Notes: a model not told the origin generated them from the sequence alone. Shown: positions 7,789 through 17,005, numbered from the stretch's first letter. The stretch: DNA of 64,000 bases from Palsa-504 sp963787645 (GCA_963787645.1 CAWBDS010000002.1:372001-436000); one strand, 5' to 3'. Program-made: numbers and translations.

Positions 7789-8792
7789 GAGGCCGACCGC
7801 AGCAGCGCCCGGTCGAGCAGGGCCAGCCCCAGCTCGGAGGCCTGGTACAGGACCCGCCGGCCGCTGCGCTCCCGGTCGGCCAGGCCGGTGCGGTACAGCA
7901 CGGCCAGGTGCTGGGAGACGGCACTCGGCGTGACGCCGAACCTCACGGCCAGCGCGGTGGTCGTCGCGGGGGAGCGCAGCGCGGTCAGCAGCCGGGCCCG
8001 CGCCGCACCCAGCAGGTCCTCCAGAGAACCCGAGGCGACGGCGTCGCTTTCCCACACGGTCGCGGCCCCGCGGGCCGGGTACAGCAGTGTGGTCTGGGAA
8101 CTGGTGGCCTTGCTCAGCGATACCAGCGGCCAGTTGAACACGCTGGGCATGAGCACCACCCCGTCGGGGCCGAGCATGACCTTGAAGTCGGACGGTCCCT
8201 CGTCGGTGTCCTCCATCGTGAGCGTGCCGTCCGACCAGCGCAGATCCGGGTGCAGGTCGCTGAACAGCGACCGGGCGCCACCGCCGGCCAGCAGCTGGGA
8301 ACGGTAGCCGATGTCGGCGTCGAGCACCGGGAAGATCCGTTCCCAGTGCGGTCTGACCAGCCGCTCATGACATGCGGCGAGTTCGGCCGCTATCTCGGCC
8401 AGTGATTCGGCCGGCCGCTCGAAAAGCTCCGTCGCGGCATCCGGCCATCGCCGATCACCGAACACCCGGCGCAGGCTGGCCCGGACCGCCTCGTCGGGCG
8501 TCGCGCGCAGCCGGTCCAGCTCGTCGTCGAACGCCGGGGCCCGCACGGCCGGCGCCGGGGCCAGGAATTCCGGATAGACGGACAGGCCGTTCACTACCAG
8601 CGGCCACACCCGGGGCAGCGCCAGCGGCCGCCGGTCCAGCTCCGCCCGGGCCCAGCGCACCCAGGGCCGGTTCACCGCGGACCGGTCCGGGTTGGCGAGC
8701 AGCAGCATCGCCCTGCTCGTCTCGCACAGCGCCGAGATAGCGAATCTGGTCGCGGCCAGGTCCGCCACGTCCAGCTCGAGCACCAGCTGCAT
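7785..8792 (-). CDS. ArsR-type winged-helix transcriptional regulator with large N-terminal domain
   Basis: About 335 residues from ATG 8792 (MQLVLELDVADLAATRF). Roughly the first 240 residues are a DUF5937-type domain. The C-terminal ~90 residues are an ArsR/HTH_20 winged helix with TALAVRFGVTPSAVSQHLAV as the recognition helix region and a wing RSGRRVLYQASELG. No metal-binding cysteine motif of classical ArsR sensors is seen. It is divergent to an MFS exporter with an imperfect dyad in the shared intergenic region, so control of the exporter and of itself plus the coupled alcohol dehydrogenase is a reasonable inference. Confidence 0.8.
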   Translation of the reverse strand: MQLVLELDVADLAATRFAISALCETSRAMLLLANPDRSAVNRPWVRWARAELDRRPLALPRVWPLVVNGLSVYPEFLAPAPAVRAPAFDDELDRLRATPDEAVRASLRRVFGDRRWPDAATELFERPAESLAEIAAELAACHERLVRPHWERIFPVLDADIGYRSQLLAGGGARSLFSDLHPDLRWSDGTLTMEDTDEGPSDFKVMLGPDGVVLMPSVFNWPLVSLSKATSSQTTLLYPARGAATVWESDAVASGSLEDLLGAARARLLTALRSPATTTALAVRFGVTPSAVSQHLAVLYRTGLADRERSGRRVLYQASELGLALLDRALLRSAS

Positions 8793-8831
8793 ACCCTCAG
8801 CATCCCCCGGTTGATGGCCAGCGCACCAGAG

Positions 8832-8848
8832 TTTAGTCCTGGGCTTAA
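8832..8848. promoter_or_regulatory. Candidate operator for the ArsR-type regulator
   Basis: In the 94-bp region between the divergent ArsR-type and MFS starts there is an imperfect dyad, TTTAGTCC-T-GGGCTTAA (6 of 8 arm positions symmetric), in the most AT-rich part of the spacer. Position between divergent starts suits joint repression. Inference only. Confidence 0.35.
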
Positions 8849-8886
8849 TAGTAGAGCGCGCGCGGGAGCCCGGCCACGCTGGCGGC

Positions 8887-10164
8887 ATGACGCAGACCAC
8901 GACCAGCTCACCGGCCCGGCTGGGCCTGCCCTACTGGCGGCTGTGGTGGGCCAACGCGATCAGCAGCACCGGTGACGGCGCGTTCGTGGCCGCGCTGCCA
9001 CTGCTGGCCGTGACCATCACCCGCGATCCCCGGCTGGTCTCGGTGGTGACCGCCGCGACCTACCTGCCCTGGCTGCTGTTCTCGCTGCCGGCCGGCGCCG
9101 TCGTGGATCGCTACGACCGCACCACGCTCATGTGGCGCGCCCAGGTGGTTCAGGCGGCTGTCGTCGTCGGCGTGGTGCTCCTCATCGTGGCCCGCGCGGC
9201 GACCATCGAGATGCTGGCCGCGGCCGGCCTGCTGCTGGGCACCGCCGAGGTCATCTTCAGCAACGCCGCCCAGTCGGTGCTGCCCGCCCTGGTCCCGTCC
9301 GACCTGCTGGCCAAGGCCAACGGCAGCCAGCAGGTCAGCCTGACCGTCGGCGAGTCGTTCCTCGGTCCGCCTGCCGGCAGCCTGCTGTTCGCCGCGGCCG
9401 CGGCGCTGCCGTTCGGGCTCGATGCCCTCTCGTTCGCCGGCTCGGCCGCTCTGCTCTCCGGTCTGCCCAAGACCCGTGTGGCCCCCGGCCCCGACGAAGA
9501 GCCGGGGCAGGCAAAACCCAGGATCCGCGCCCAGATCGCCGAAGGCCTGCGCTGGCTGGCCCGCCACCGCCTGCTGCGCGTGATCGCCGTGCTGCTCGGC
9601 ATCTATAACTTCGCCAACCAGATGGGCCAGGCCATCTTGGTCCTGCTGGCCACCCAGACCCTGCATGTCAGCGCCCGGGGCTACGGCTTGCTGCTGGCCG
9701 CCAGTGCCGTGGGCAGCGTGGTCGGCGGCCTGGTCAACCCGGTGCTGAGCCGCAGGCTCGGCCTGCTGCCCGCGCTGGTCCTCCCGGCGCTGGCCGACGC
9801 CGCCGCGTTCGTCGGCATCGGGCTCGCGCCGAACCCGGTCGTGGTGGCGGCCCTACTGGCCGTCCAGGGTTTCTCGGTGGCCCTGTGGAACGTGGTCACG
9901 GTCAGCCTGCGCCAGCGTGTCATTCCTGGTCACCTGCTCGGCCGGGTCAACAGCGTCTACCGCATGCTGGGCTGGGGCCTGATGCCGCTCGGCGCCCTGG
10001 CCGGCGGCTTCGTGGCCCACGCCGCGGGCCTGCGCGCCCCCTACGTGGTGGCTGGCCTGCTGTGCGCCCTGTCCGCCCTGGCCGCCCTCCCCCTCCTGCG
10101 CGCCGCCACCGCTGCCCATGCACCCGAGCACAGCGGCACCGATGGAACCTTGCTGCCGTTATAG
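8887..10164 (+). CDS. MFS transporter (DHA3/EntS-like exporter)
   Basis: A 425-residue integral membrane protein with about 12 hydrophobic segments. The N-terminus carries LGLPYWRLWWANAISSTGDG, typical of the MFS-3/DHA3 drug and siderophore exporters. The loop 2-3 motif appears as PAGAVVDRYDRTTLM, and the second half repeats it with VNPVLSRRLGL. There is a charged cytoplasmic loop around residues 200-220 between halves. The substrate is probably a drug-like or self-made small molecule. Divergent transcription from an ArsR-type regulator suggests inducible efflux. A short hairpin follows the stop directly. Confidence 0.85.
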   Translation: MTQTTTSSPARLGLPYWRLWWANAISSTGDGAFVAALPLLAVTITRDPRLVSVVTAATYLPWLLFSLPAGAVVDRYDRTTLMWRAQVVQAAVVVGVVLLIVARAATIEMLAAAGLLLGTAEVIFSNAAQSVLPALVPSDLLAKANGSQQVSLTVGESFLGPPAGSLLFAAAAALPFGLDALSFAGSAALLSGLPKTRVAPGPDEEPGQAKPRIRAQIAEGLRWLARHRLLRVIAVLLGIYNFANQMGQAILVLLATQTLHVSARGYGLLLAASAVGSVVGGLVNPVLSRRLGLLPALVLPALADAAAFVGIGLAPNPVVVAALLAVQGFSVALWNVVTVSLRQRVIPGHLLGRVNSVYRMLGWGLMPLGALAGGFVAHAAGLRAPYVVAGLLCALSALAALPLLRAATAAHAPEHSGTDGTLLPL

Positions 10165-10189
10165 CGACACCGGTGGAGCATCGGTGTCG
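10165..10189 (+). terminator. Hairpin directly after the MFS gene
   Basis: Perfect 8-bp arms CGACACCG (10165-10172) and CGGTGTCG (10182-10189) with a 9-base loop start on the base after the MFS stop codon. No U-tract follows, as is usual in high-GC actinobacteria. Confidence 0.5.
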
Positions 10190-10232
10190 TTGCCACCGCG
10201 GTCCGCCGCACCCGCGGTCCGCGGCCGGCCGG

Positions 10233-10344
10233 TATAGAGGGCGGCCGGTATAGAGGGCGGCCGGTATAGAGGGCGGCCGGTATAGAGGGCGGCCGGTATA
10301 GAGGGCGGCCGGTATAGAGGGCGGCCGGTATAGAGGCCGGCCGC
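10233..10344. repeat. 16-bp tandem repeat, seven copies
   Basis: The unit TATAGAGGGCGGCCGG occurs seven times at exact 16-bp spacing (starts at 10233, 10249, 10265, 10281, 10297, 10313, 10329), the last copy slightly diverged. Each unit contains a TATAGA element and an adjoining CGGCCG palindrome. It lies between the MFS terminator and the sulfotransferase start. The copies are nearly identical, implying recent slippage expansion. It is neither CRISPR (no spacers) nor obviously coding. It could act as a run of protein-binding sites or -10-like elements. Confidence 0.9.
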
Positions 10345-10429
10345 CCGGGTAGGAGTAGCCATGACTGGCGTATCCCACTATCCTGGTCGAAATTATAGAT
10401 ACGACACGCTTCCGGGAGGCCCCGTGGCG

Positions 10430-11461
10430 ATGCCCGATTTCCTGGTCATCGGCGCCCCTAAAGCCGGTACCACGGCCCTGCACGTCACCCTGGCCGAACA
10501 CCCCGGACTGTACCTGTCGCCGGTCAAGGAGCCGAAGTTCTTCCTGACCGACGGCCCGCCGCCGACCAAGGGCGGACCGGGGGACGCGCTGACCTACCGG
10601 GAGCACATCTGGCGCCGCCCGGACTACGAGGCGCTGTTCGCCGCGGCTCCGGCCGGGACGCTGCGGGGTGAGTCGACGCCGCTGTACCTGTACGACCAGG
10701 CCGCGATGCGCCGGATCCGGGACACGCTCCCGGCGGCCAAGCTGATCGTGATCGTCCGCGACCCCATCGAGCGCGCCCACTCCAACTGGACCCATCTGTG
10801 GTCGGCGGGCCTGGAGCCGGCCGCCAACTTCGTCCGGGCCTGCGCTGAGGAGGAGCGCCGGATCGCGGCGGGCTGGGCCAGCTTCTGGCACTACGTCGGG
10901 CTCGGCCGCTATGGCGAGCAGTTGCAGTACCTGTTCACGCTGTTTCCGCGCGAGCAGGTGCTGGTCCTGCGTTACCGGCGGCTGGTCGACGAGCCCGCGC
11001 AGACCCTGGACCAGATCTGCGCGTTCCTCGGCGTCCAGACCGGCTTGCTGACCGAAATGCAGCGGCACAACGTCACCTCGCACCCCGAATCGACGCTGGC
11101 CCACCGGGCCGTGTCGCTGGCCCAGCGCGCGGGCAGCACGATCGGCGCCCGGGTTCCCGGTCTGACCGCCGCCACCCTGACCGGCCCGCTAGAACGGTTC
11201 CTGCAGCGCCACAGCCGGGAGCGCCAGCCGTTGAGCTGGGAACAGCGCCAGGCGCTCATCCCGCACTTCGAGCCGGACATCGCCCTGCTGGGGCAGGTCC
11301 TCGGCGAGGACTTCAGTGACTGGGTCCGACCGCGGGAGCGCTCTGGCGGGATGGTCGGCGCGCGTCCGGTCGGCCAGAGCCAGGCCAAGAACGGCCGCCC
11401 GCTCGCGGGGCCGGCCGCCGCGGCCTGCCCGAACCACGAGGATCTCAGCGAAGCTCGGTGA
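10430..11461 (+). CDS. PAPS-dependent sulfotransferase family protein
   Basis: About 343 residues with the sulfotransferase fold. The 5'-phosphosulfate-binding loop is VIGAPKAGTTAL at the N-terminus and the 3'-phosphate motif is IVRDPIERAHSNW. These positions match heparan/NodH-like sulfotransferases. It would transfer sulfate from PAPS to a carbohydrate or lipid acceptor. I choose ATG 10430 (or GTG 10424) because GGGAGG at 10413 fits and the first family residues are MPDFLVIGAPK; the in-frame ATG at 10361 gives an unrelated leader. A TATAGAT element at 10394 could be the -10 box. The last ~25 residues are low complexity and overlap the convergent gene. Confidence 0.82.
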   Translation: MPDFLVIGAPKAGTTALHVTLAEHPGLYLSPVKEPKFFLTDGPPPTKGGPGDALTYREHIWRRPDYEALFAAAPAGTLRGESTPLYLYDQAAMRRIRDTLPAAKLIVIVRDPIERAHSNWTHLWSAGLEPAANFVRACAEEERRIAAGWASFWHYVGLGRYGEQLQYLFTLFPREQVLVLRYRRLVDEPAQTLDQICAFLGVQTGLLTEMQRHNVTSHPESTLAHRAVSLAQRAGSTIGARVPGLTAATLTGPLERFLQRHSRERQPLSWEQRQALIPHFEPDIALLGQVLGEDFSDWVRPRERSGGMVGARPVGQSQAKNGRPLAGPAAAACPNHEDLSEAR

Positions 11462-12323
11462 GCAGGGCGTGGGAGCCGTCCGGCCCGGTCAGCTCGTAGT
11501 ACAGCCGGTGCCGCCCGTCGGGCAGCGGCACCATGTCCAGGTACCGCAGGCCGCCGCCCACATAGGGCGAGCAGGCCACCGGACCGTCGCCCACGGTGGT
11601 GAGCACGGACGGGTCCATGCCGGTGGCCACCCCGGTCCGTTCCTCAAAATTCTCCGCGGCACTGGCCCGCCCGTCGTAGTAGGCGGTCACCACCTCCGGG
11701 CCGAAGTCCACCGCGGTCACCCGCGCGCCGCGTGCGTCCCACCCGCCGGGCGTCCCGACCAGCGCGGTGCCGTGCCAGGTCCAGGCCAGGCCGTCGGCGC
11801 TGGTCGCGTACTCGGTGCTCATCTGGTCGGTCTGCAACGGGTCGGCCAGCGGATGACAGGACGCCCACAGGTGCCACCGGCCGTCGTGGTAGCGGATCAC
11901 CGGGTCTTTCACGCCCGTCTTGGTGTCGCCCGGCAGGATCACCTCGCGCCGCGCGACCTCGAACTCGCCCGGGTGCGCGGCCTCGGTCATCTCCACCCGC
12001 CAGTGCTTGGTCCCGGTGGTCGCGCAGCTCAGGTACAGCCGCCAGCGCCCGCTCGGCGTGCGGACCAGGGCGGGCCGCTCCAGCGACTCGGTGTCCATCT
12101 GCTCCTTGGCGATGGTCAGCAGCGTCTCGAACCGCTCCCCGTCCGCGGACCGCGCCACCGCCACCGCGTATCCGCGGCCCTTCCCGACCGGCCGCCGCAG
12201 CCGGTAGGCCAGGAAGATCTCCCCGTCGCCCGCCACCGCGCACGGCGCCCCGGCCCAGTACCCGGGCCCGGTTCCCGGCGCTCGAACGGCGACCGCACCA
12301 CACTCTGGCGACGGCAACAGCAT
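11445..12323 (-). CDS. Five-bladed beta-propeller glycosidase (GH43/GH32-like)
   Basis: A 292-residue protein with repeating propeller motifs: GYWAGAPCAVAGDGEIFLAY near the start, SLERPALVRTPSGRWRLYLS, TGVKDPVIRYHDGRWHLWAS, and GGLRYLDMVPLPDGRHRLYY near the end. The ERPALV and KDPVI strands resemble the acidic catalytic positions of clan GH-F/GH-J enzymes, with WDARGARVTAV as a possible third blade. There is no signal peptide, suggesting action on imported oligosaccharide. The start at ATG 12323 follows AGGGGG. It is next to the GH39/ABC operon but separated from it by a decayed gene, so co-regulation is likely but not shown. Confidence 0.65.
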   Translation of the reverse strand: MLLPSPECGAVAVRAPGTGPGYWAGAPCAVAGDGEIFLAYRLRRPVGKGRGYAVAVARSADGERFETLLTIAKEQMDTESLERPALVRTPSGRWRLYLSCATTGTKHWRVEMTEAAHPGEFEVARREVILPGDTKTGVKDPVIRYHDGRWHLWASCHPLADPLQTDQMSTEYATSADGLAWTWHGTALVGTPGGWDARGARVTAVDFGPEVVTAYYDGRASAAENFEERTGVATGMDPSVLTTVGDGPVACSPYVGGGLRYLDMVPLPDGRHRLYYELTGPDGSHALLTELR

Positions 12324-12436
12324 CAGAGGAGCCCCCTTCTCGGCTATTCTTATCGGAATACTCGCTAATCCTAGGGTAACTCCTGCGACTAGCGGGGCAC
12401 TCCATAATGACGCAGCCGCACCGGGACGGGGCCGGA

Positions 12437-12649
12437 TTAGGTGCTCGGGCTCGGGCTGGGCGCGGTCGGCTGCAGGAGCACCCGGCAGGTCGAGACCGCC
12501 TTGGCGGTCTTGCGGCGGCCTTGCGGAGCTGGCCCAGGACGGCGGCCGCGGTGGTCCCGGTGACCTTGACGCCGTTCTGGCTCAGGCAGCTCTTGAACGC
12601 GGTCCGGCCCGGCCGCCGCTGCCGTCGTCACCGGTGGCCAGGTCACCAC
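12437..12649 (-). pseudogene. Remnant of a small secreted-type protein, frameshifted
   Basis: Two minus-strand frames together read like the C-terminus of a protein with FKSCLSQNGVKVTGTTAAAV in one frame, followed, after a one-base shift near 12495-12510, by KTAKAVSTCRVLLQPTAPSPSPST and a stop at 12437 in the other. The paired cysteines and Pro/Ser-rich tail resemble small actinobacterial exported proteins. No start or signal sequence remains upstream. Together with the upstream 12324-12436 spacer this fills the 350-bp gap between the two glycosidase genes. Confidence 0.4.
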
Positions 12650-12673
12650 CAGCTACTGGCCCGGGACCGACCG

Positions 12674-14521
12674 CTAGGCCTGCTGCGTCAGCTCCAGGTA
12701 CGACACCGCCGGCATGGGCAGGTCGAAGCCCACCTCCAGCACCCCGTCGCCATCCGGCGCGGCCCGCTCCGGCGGGTCCAGCTCGTCGAGCGTGTTCCGG
12801 CGGCCCAACGCCGCCCACTGCTCGGGCGACGGCCACGGGGCACCCTCGCGCATCAGTTCCCAGGCCGTGACGATGTTCGAATGTCGGGCGTCGATCCGGT
12901 AGTGCCGGACTTCATACGCCGTCCCGGCCGGGACACCGACCCGCAGCCGCACCTGGCGGTCCAGCGCTGGCGCGCCACCGATCTTGCTCTGGTCCAGCGT
13001 GACGTTCCAGGCCAGGACCCCGATCCGCCCGTCGTCGTGCCGCGCGGCCAGCGCCTCGACCAGGCCTCCGGCTCCGTCGCCGTGCAGCGACACCGGCAGC
13101 CGAGACCGCCCGAGCCGGCGCAGCAGGGCCATGGCCCAGTACCGGGGCTTGCGCAGGTTGCCCACCGACAGCAGGCCGAACCCGCCGTGAAACAGCTCCG
13201 GCGGCCGGCCCAGCTCCTCGAAGTGGTCCGAGGCCACCCAGTGCGACAGCGCCTCGATCCGGCCCAGCGCCGAGGCCATCCCGCGCAGCAGGAACGCCGC
13301 CGCGAACACCGTGTCCCCGACGTGGTGGAAGTGGGTGGGCGTGGTGCCCCACTCGGTCCACCAGATCGGTGCGCCCGGTCGGCCGAACGACGCCAGCGCC
13401 GGCCGCAGGTCCAGGGGCACGTTGCCGTAGACGTGCGTGGACAGGAAGTCCAGCGGCAGGTCCGAACCCTCCAAGTGACCGAGCAGCTCGCCGATCCAGC
13501 CCGCCGCCGCCGAGGACGGCCCGCCCACCCGCAGGTCCGGATGCACGGACTTAACCGCGCGCGCCGAGACGTCGTAGAGCCTGAAGTACTCTTGCGGCGT
13601 CCCGGACCAGAACACCTCCAGGTTGGGCTCGTTCCATACCTCGAATGCCCACCGGGACACCACCTCGTCCCGGCCGTACCGTTCGGTCAGGTGCGCGGCC
13701 AGATCGTGGACCAGGTCGGCCCAGCGGTCCCAGTCCCTGGGCGGGGAGATGATCGCCCCGTAGCTGAACACGGTCTTACCCGGGTCGCTGGCCAGGTCGC
13801 GCGGCATGAACGACAGCTCGACGACCGGCCGCAGGCCGATCTCCATGAGCTGGTCGTACACCTGGTCCACGCCGCTGAAGTCGTGCACCGCCCGGCCGCC
13901 CGATTCGGTGTATACCCCGAGGTCATCACCCAAGATGGCGTGTGCGCGGACGGCCCGCACGCCGATCTCGTCGTGCACGAGCCGCAGCGCCTCGCGCACC
14001 TCCGGGCCGATCACCCGGCCGCCGGTCCGGTCCTGGCTCAGCATGTAGCTGAGGTGCTCCGAGCCGATCATCGGTTCCCACGGGCGCTGCAGCTCGCCGG
14101 TGCCCTGATCGCCGACCTCGATCGTGACCGTCGGCCGCCCGCCGTTGGCCGCTCTGGACGCCATCGCTACCGGCTCCGACAGCGGCCCCGCCGATGCCCC
14201 GTCGACCACCGCCGCCACCGCGTAATGCCTGACCCGGCCCGGCTCGCCCGAGGTGTCCGCGTAGGGCCCGGCCGGCACCGCGAGCACGTCCCCGCCGCCG
14301 TGATCCAGCGGCTCGTACGGCTCGCCCGCGGCCCGGTAGACCAGGTAGCCGGCCGCGCCAGCCACCGGATCCCAGTCCAGCGTGACGTGCCCCTGACCGG
14401 GCACCGCCCGCAGCCCCGTCGGCCGCGCCAGGCCGTCCGCCGCGCCCTGGTGCCCGTTCTGGCCGGGTATCCCGCGCCGCCCGATGCGCTCCTCCCAGTC
14501 GGCGCGCGCCTCGTCCGTCAT
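12674..14521 (-). CDS. GH39-like glycoside hydrolase with N-terminal Fn3-like domain
   Basis: About 615 residues from ATG 14521, whose ATG overlaps the preceding gene's TGA (ATGA). Residues ~25-120 form an immunoglobulin/fibronectin-type module with strands LRAVPGQGHVTLDWDPV and GYLVYRA. The catalytic TIM barrel follows. The acid/base Glu lies in FEVWNEPNLEVFW and the nucleophile Glu in PIWWTEWGTT, both placed as in clan GH-A family 39 (beta-xylosidase, alpha-L-iduronidase). A C-terminal beta-sandwich ends in SYLELTQQA. No signal peptide is present, so it probably acts on imported oligosaccharides. It is last in the ABC-transporter operon. Confidence 0.8.
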   Translation of the reverse strand: MTDEARADWEERIGRRGIPGQNGHQGAADGLARPTGLRAVPGQGHVTLDWDPVAGAAGYLVYRAAGEPYEPLDHGGGDVLAVPAGPYADTSGEPGRVRHYAVAAVVDGASAGPLSEPVAMASRAANGGRPTVTIEVGDQGTGELQRPWEPMIGSEHLSYMLSQDRTGGRVIGPEVREALRLVHDEIGVRAVRAHAILGDDLGVYTESGGRAVHDFSGVDQVYDQLMEIGLRPVVELSFMPRDLASDPGKTVFSYGAIISPPRDWDRWADLVHDLAAHLTERYGRDEVVSRWAFEVWNEPNLEVFWSGTPQEYFRLYDVSARAVKSVHPDLRVGGPSSAAAGWIGELLGHLEGSDLPLDFLSTHVYGNVPLDLRPALASFGRPGAPIWWTEWGTTPTHFHHVGDTVFAAAFLLRGMASALGRIEALSHWVASDHFEELGRPPELFHGGFGLLSVGNLRKPRYWAMALLRRLGRSRLPVSLHGDGAGGLVEALAARHDDGRIGVLAWNVTLDQSKIGGAPALDRQVRLRVGVPAGTAYEVRHYRIDARHSNIVTAWELMREGAPWPSPEQWAALGRRNTLDELDPPERAAPDGDGVLEVGFDLPMPAVSYLELTQQA

Positions 14522-16182
14522 AGCGACATCTTCTCCAGCGACAGGTAAGTCTTCGCGGCCCAGGACACCGGGTCGCTCGCGAAGTCGCGCTGGATAGCCC
14601 GGTTGTTCAGCGCGTTGTCCAGCGCCGCCATGATCATCGACTGGTCGAGGACCAGGTTGCGGTGTCCGACCGCGCCGGTAGTCGGGTTGACCGCGTCGAA
14701 GAAGCCGTCCGCGCCGTACAAGCCGGGATAGTCGGCGCGCAGGGCCTGGATGTTGTCGTAGGCCTGCTGCGGCGCCACGTCCAGCGCGATAAACGACGCG
14801 TGCGGGGTCACCACGTCCTCGGTGGCGCAGCCATGGCACTGCGAGAGCCCCTCGTTCGGGTGGCTCGCGTCGGCGCCGGTGCCGTAGTACGGGAAGGCCA
14901 GCCCTTCGACGCCGTAGCCGGAGTAGCCGCCGGTGTCATCGGCCGTGCTGGACGGCGACATGCCCCACACCTTGTCGTGCAGCTGCTGGGTGGCGTACTT
15001 GATCTGCATCTGCACGGTGCGCTCGTCGGCCAGGCCGAAGCTGCTGGTGCCCCAGCTGGTCTCCGGGACCACCAGGTTCGGCATCATGGCCTCGAACATC
15101 CCGCCCGAGTAGGTCGGGATGAAGGTCAGGTTGCTGCCGGGGTAGGTGTAGTGCCCTTCCCACACCGGGAACTGCTGACCGGACTGCGGGTCGGTGTAGG
15201 TCTGCCAGCTGCCGCCCATCGGCCACTGGCCCTGCCAGGAGAAGTCCGGGTCGGTGCTCTGGCAGTCCGCGAACGGCGCCTTGGGCGGCAGTTCGCGCCA
15301 GCTGCGCCACCACACGTTGCCCGGCATCTGGTGCAGGCCCATGCCGATGTAGGCCGAGATCCGCGGGTCGGAGTACAACGCGCCGTTGTGGTAGTAGTAC
15401 TGCTCCGCGTTGTTGCCCACATACGGCGGCAGCCCGACGTAGTACCCGCCGAACATCTGGCCGGTCGGCTGGTTCCCCGGGATCGCCGGGTTGGTGTTGC
15501 AGTGCGTCTCGGCCCGGTTGTCGTAGAAGATCCCGAAGTTCATCGGCGCGATCAAGCTGTCCGCCAGGTGGGCCAGCTCCGGCATGGCCTGCCGGACCAC
15601 GATCAGCCCCGAGGCGTACCAGCCGTTGTCGACGTTGGACACGAAGAAGCAGTTGTTGTTCGTCGGTGCCGCCCCGGCCGGGCAGTCCCCCTGGCCTGGG
15701 TTGGTCAGCACGTCGCCGTTGGTGGTGTCGTACCACTGGTACAAGAAGCCGTCGTACCGCTGCAGGTGCGAGACCTCGGTCAGCGTGGCCTGCACGCGGT
15801 CCTTGGCCTGCTCCTCGTTGATCAGGCCGAGGTCCCGGGCCGAGACCACCGCCCACAGGTAGACCCCGATGTTGGCCGCCGAGGTGTAATGGCCTTCCGA
15901 GGTGGGCGTGGCCGAGCCGCCCGCGAAGGTGAGATTGTCCATCGGCAGGTTGGTCGCCGAGTCGATGTCCACCCCGTAGAACTTCCAGGTGTCCCGGGCG
16001 ATGGACAGCAGGTTGGCCCGCTGCGCCGAGCTCAGCCCGCTGTACCGCTGAACTCCTCCATTACCCGCGGCGCCGGTTCCCTGACCCCGCTGGACCCCTT
16101 GGGCCCGGGCCTGCGCCATCGGCGCTAGCAGCGCGACGACGGCCGCCGCCGCGATGATCAGCCAAAACCTCATCCTGTTCAT
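14518..16182 (-). CDS. Secreted glycoamylase-like protein (PF10091 / GH144-type)
   Basis: A 554-residue exported protein with signal peptide MNRMRFWLIIAAAAVVALLA and likely cleavage after AQARA. The mature part matches the (alpha/alpha)6 glycoamylase-like domain: TSAANIGVYLWAVVSARDLG early, then the LQRYDGFLYQWYDTT and VSNVDNGWYASGLIV segments, and the C-terminal ASFIALDVAPQQAYDNI and GLYGADGFFDAVNP. Characterised GH144 members are beta-1,2-glucanases, but the substrate here is not established. Located between the ABC ATPases and the GH39-like enzyme, it would release oligosaccharides outside the cell for the importer. Confidence 0.75.
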   Translation of the reverse strand: MNRMRFWLIIAAAAVVALLAPMAQARAQGVQRGQGTGAAGNGGVQRYSGLSSAQRANLLSIARDTWKFYGVDIDSATNLPMDNLTFAGGSATPTSEGHYTSAANIGVYLWAVVSARDLGLINEEQAKDRVQATLTEVSHLQRYDGFLYQWYDTTNGDVLTNPGQGDCPAGAAPTNNNCFFVSNVDNGWYASGLIVVRQAMPELAHLADSLIAPMNFGIFYDNRAETHCNTNPAIPGNQPTGQMFGGYYVGLPPYVGNNAEQYYYHNGALYSDPRISAYIGMGLHQMPGNVWWRSWRELPPKAPFADCQSTDPDFSWQGQWPMGGSWQTYTDPQSGQQFPVWEGHYTYPGSNLTFIPTYSGGMFEAMMPNLVVPETSWGTSSFGLADERTVQMQIKYATQQLHDKVWGMSPSSTADDTGGYSGYGVEGLAFPYYGTGADASHPNEGLSQCHGCATEDVVTPHASFIALDVAPQQAYDNIQALRADYPGLYGADGFFDAVNPTTGAVGHRNLVLDQSMIMAALDNALNNRAIQRDFASDPVSWAAKTYLSLEKMSL

Positions 16183-16195
16183 TGTCTGTCCCTGC

Positions 16196-17005
16196 CTATG
16201 CGGCGAACGGATTAGCCACCGCGTCGAGTAGCTGGATCGTGTAGTCGTGCTGGGGGTGCTGCAGGACCTGCTTGGTCGGGCCGCGCTCGACGATCCGGCC
16301 GGAGTTGAGGACGAGGATCTCGTCGGTGACGAGCCGCGCGGACAGCAGGTCGTGGGTGATGTAGAGCAAGCTCAGCCCGCGCTCGCGGCGCAGTTCGGCC
16401 AGCAATTTGAGCACGCCGGCCCGCAGCGAGACGTCGAGCATGGACACCGGTTCGTCGGCCACGATCAGCTCCGGATCGCTGCCCAGCGCGCGGGCGATCA
16501 GCACCCGCTGCCGCTGGCCGCCGGACAGCTGATGGGGCAGCTTGGCCGTGAACTGGCTGGCCGGGACCAGGCCCACGGTCTCCAGCAGTTCCGTGACCCG
16601 CCGCCGGGCCTGCGCCGCGGACAGGCCCAGGAAGTTCTGGACCGGGCGCATCACCGTGTACTCCACCGTGTGCAGCGGGTTGAGCGCCCCGTAGGGATCC
16701 TGGAACACCATCTGCACCTGGTGGTGATAGCGGCGCAGGCCGCCGGACCGCAGTCGGCCCACGGCCACCTCGCCGAAGGTGATGTCGCCGGCCGTCGGCC
16801 GTTCCGAACCGGTGATCATCTTGGCCAGCGTGCTCTTGCCGCTGCCGCTCGCCCCGACCAGGCCGACCGCCGCGCCGGGCGCGATGGCGAACGAGACGTC
16901 GTCCACCGCGGTGACCGTCTTGCGGTCCCGGCCGCGGACCCGGTACGTCTTCGAGACGCCGCTGACCGTCAGGGCCGGGACGTCCTTGGTGCCGTTAGCC
17001 GGCAT
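16196..17005 (-). CDS. ABC transporter ATP-binding protein (DppF/OppF type)
   Basis: 269 residues. Walker A is GLVGASGSGKSTL (about residue 50), the signature LSGGQRQRVLIARAL, and Walker B LIVADEPVSMLD with the switch His in YITHDL. The Q-loop is MVFQDPYGALNP. Second ATPase of the oligosaccharide/oligopeptide-type importer. Its start overlaps the end of the preceding ATPase gene by 11 bases. Confidence 0.88.
   Translation of the reverse strand: MPANGTKDVPALTVSGVSKTYRVRGRDRKTVTAVDDVSFAIAPGAAVGLVGASGSGKSTLAKMITGSERPTAGDITFGEVAVGRLRSGGLRRYHHQVQMVFQDPYGALNPLHTVEYTVMRPVQNFLGLSAAQARRRVTELLETVGLVPASQFTAKLPHQLSGGQRQRVLIARALGSDPELIVADEPVSMLDVSLRAGVLKLLAELRRERGLSLLYITHDLLSARLVTDEILVLNSGRIVERGPTKQVLQHPQHDYTIQLLDAVANPFAA

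Noticed and set aside
10233..10344. CRISPR-like array
   Set aside because: The repeats are directly adjacent at 16 bp without spacers, so this is a simple tandem repeat.
12407..14548. A 713-codon plus-strand open frame opposite the GH39-like gene
   Set aside because: Composition (Arg/Val/His-rich) is typical of antisense shadows in high-GC DNA; the minus strand has intact glycosidase motifs.
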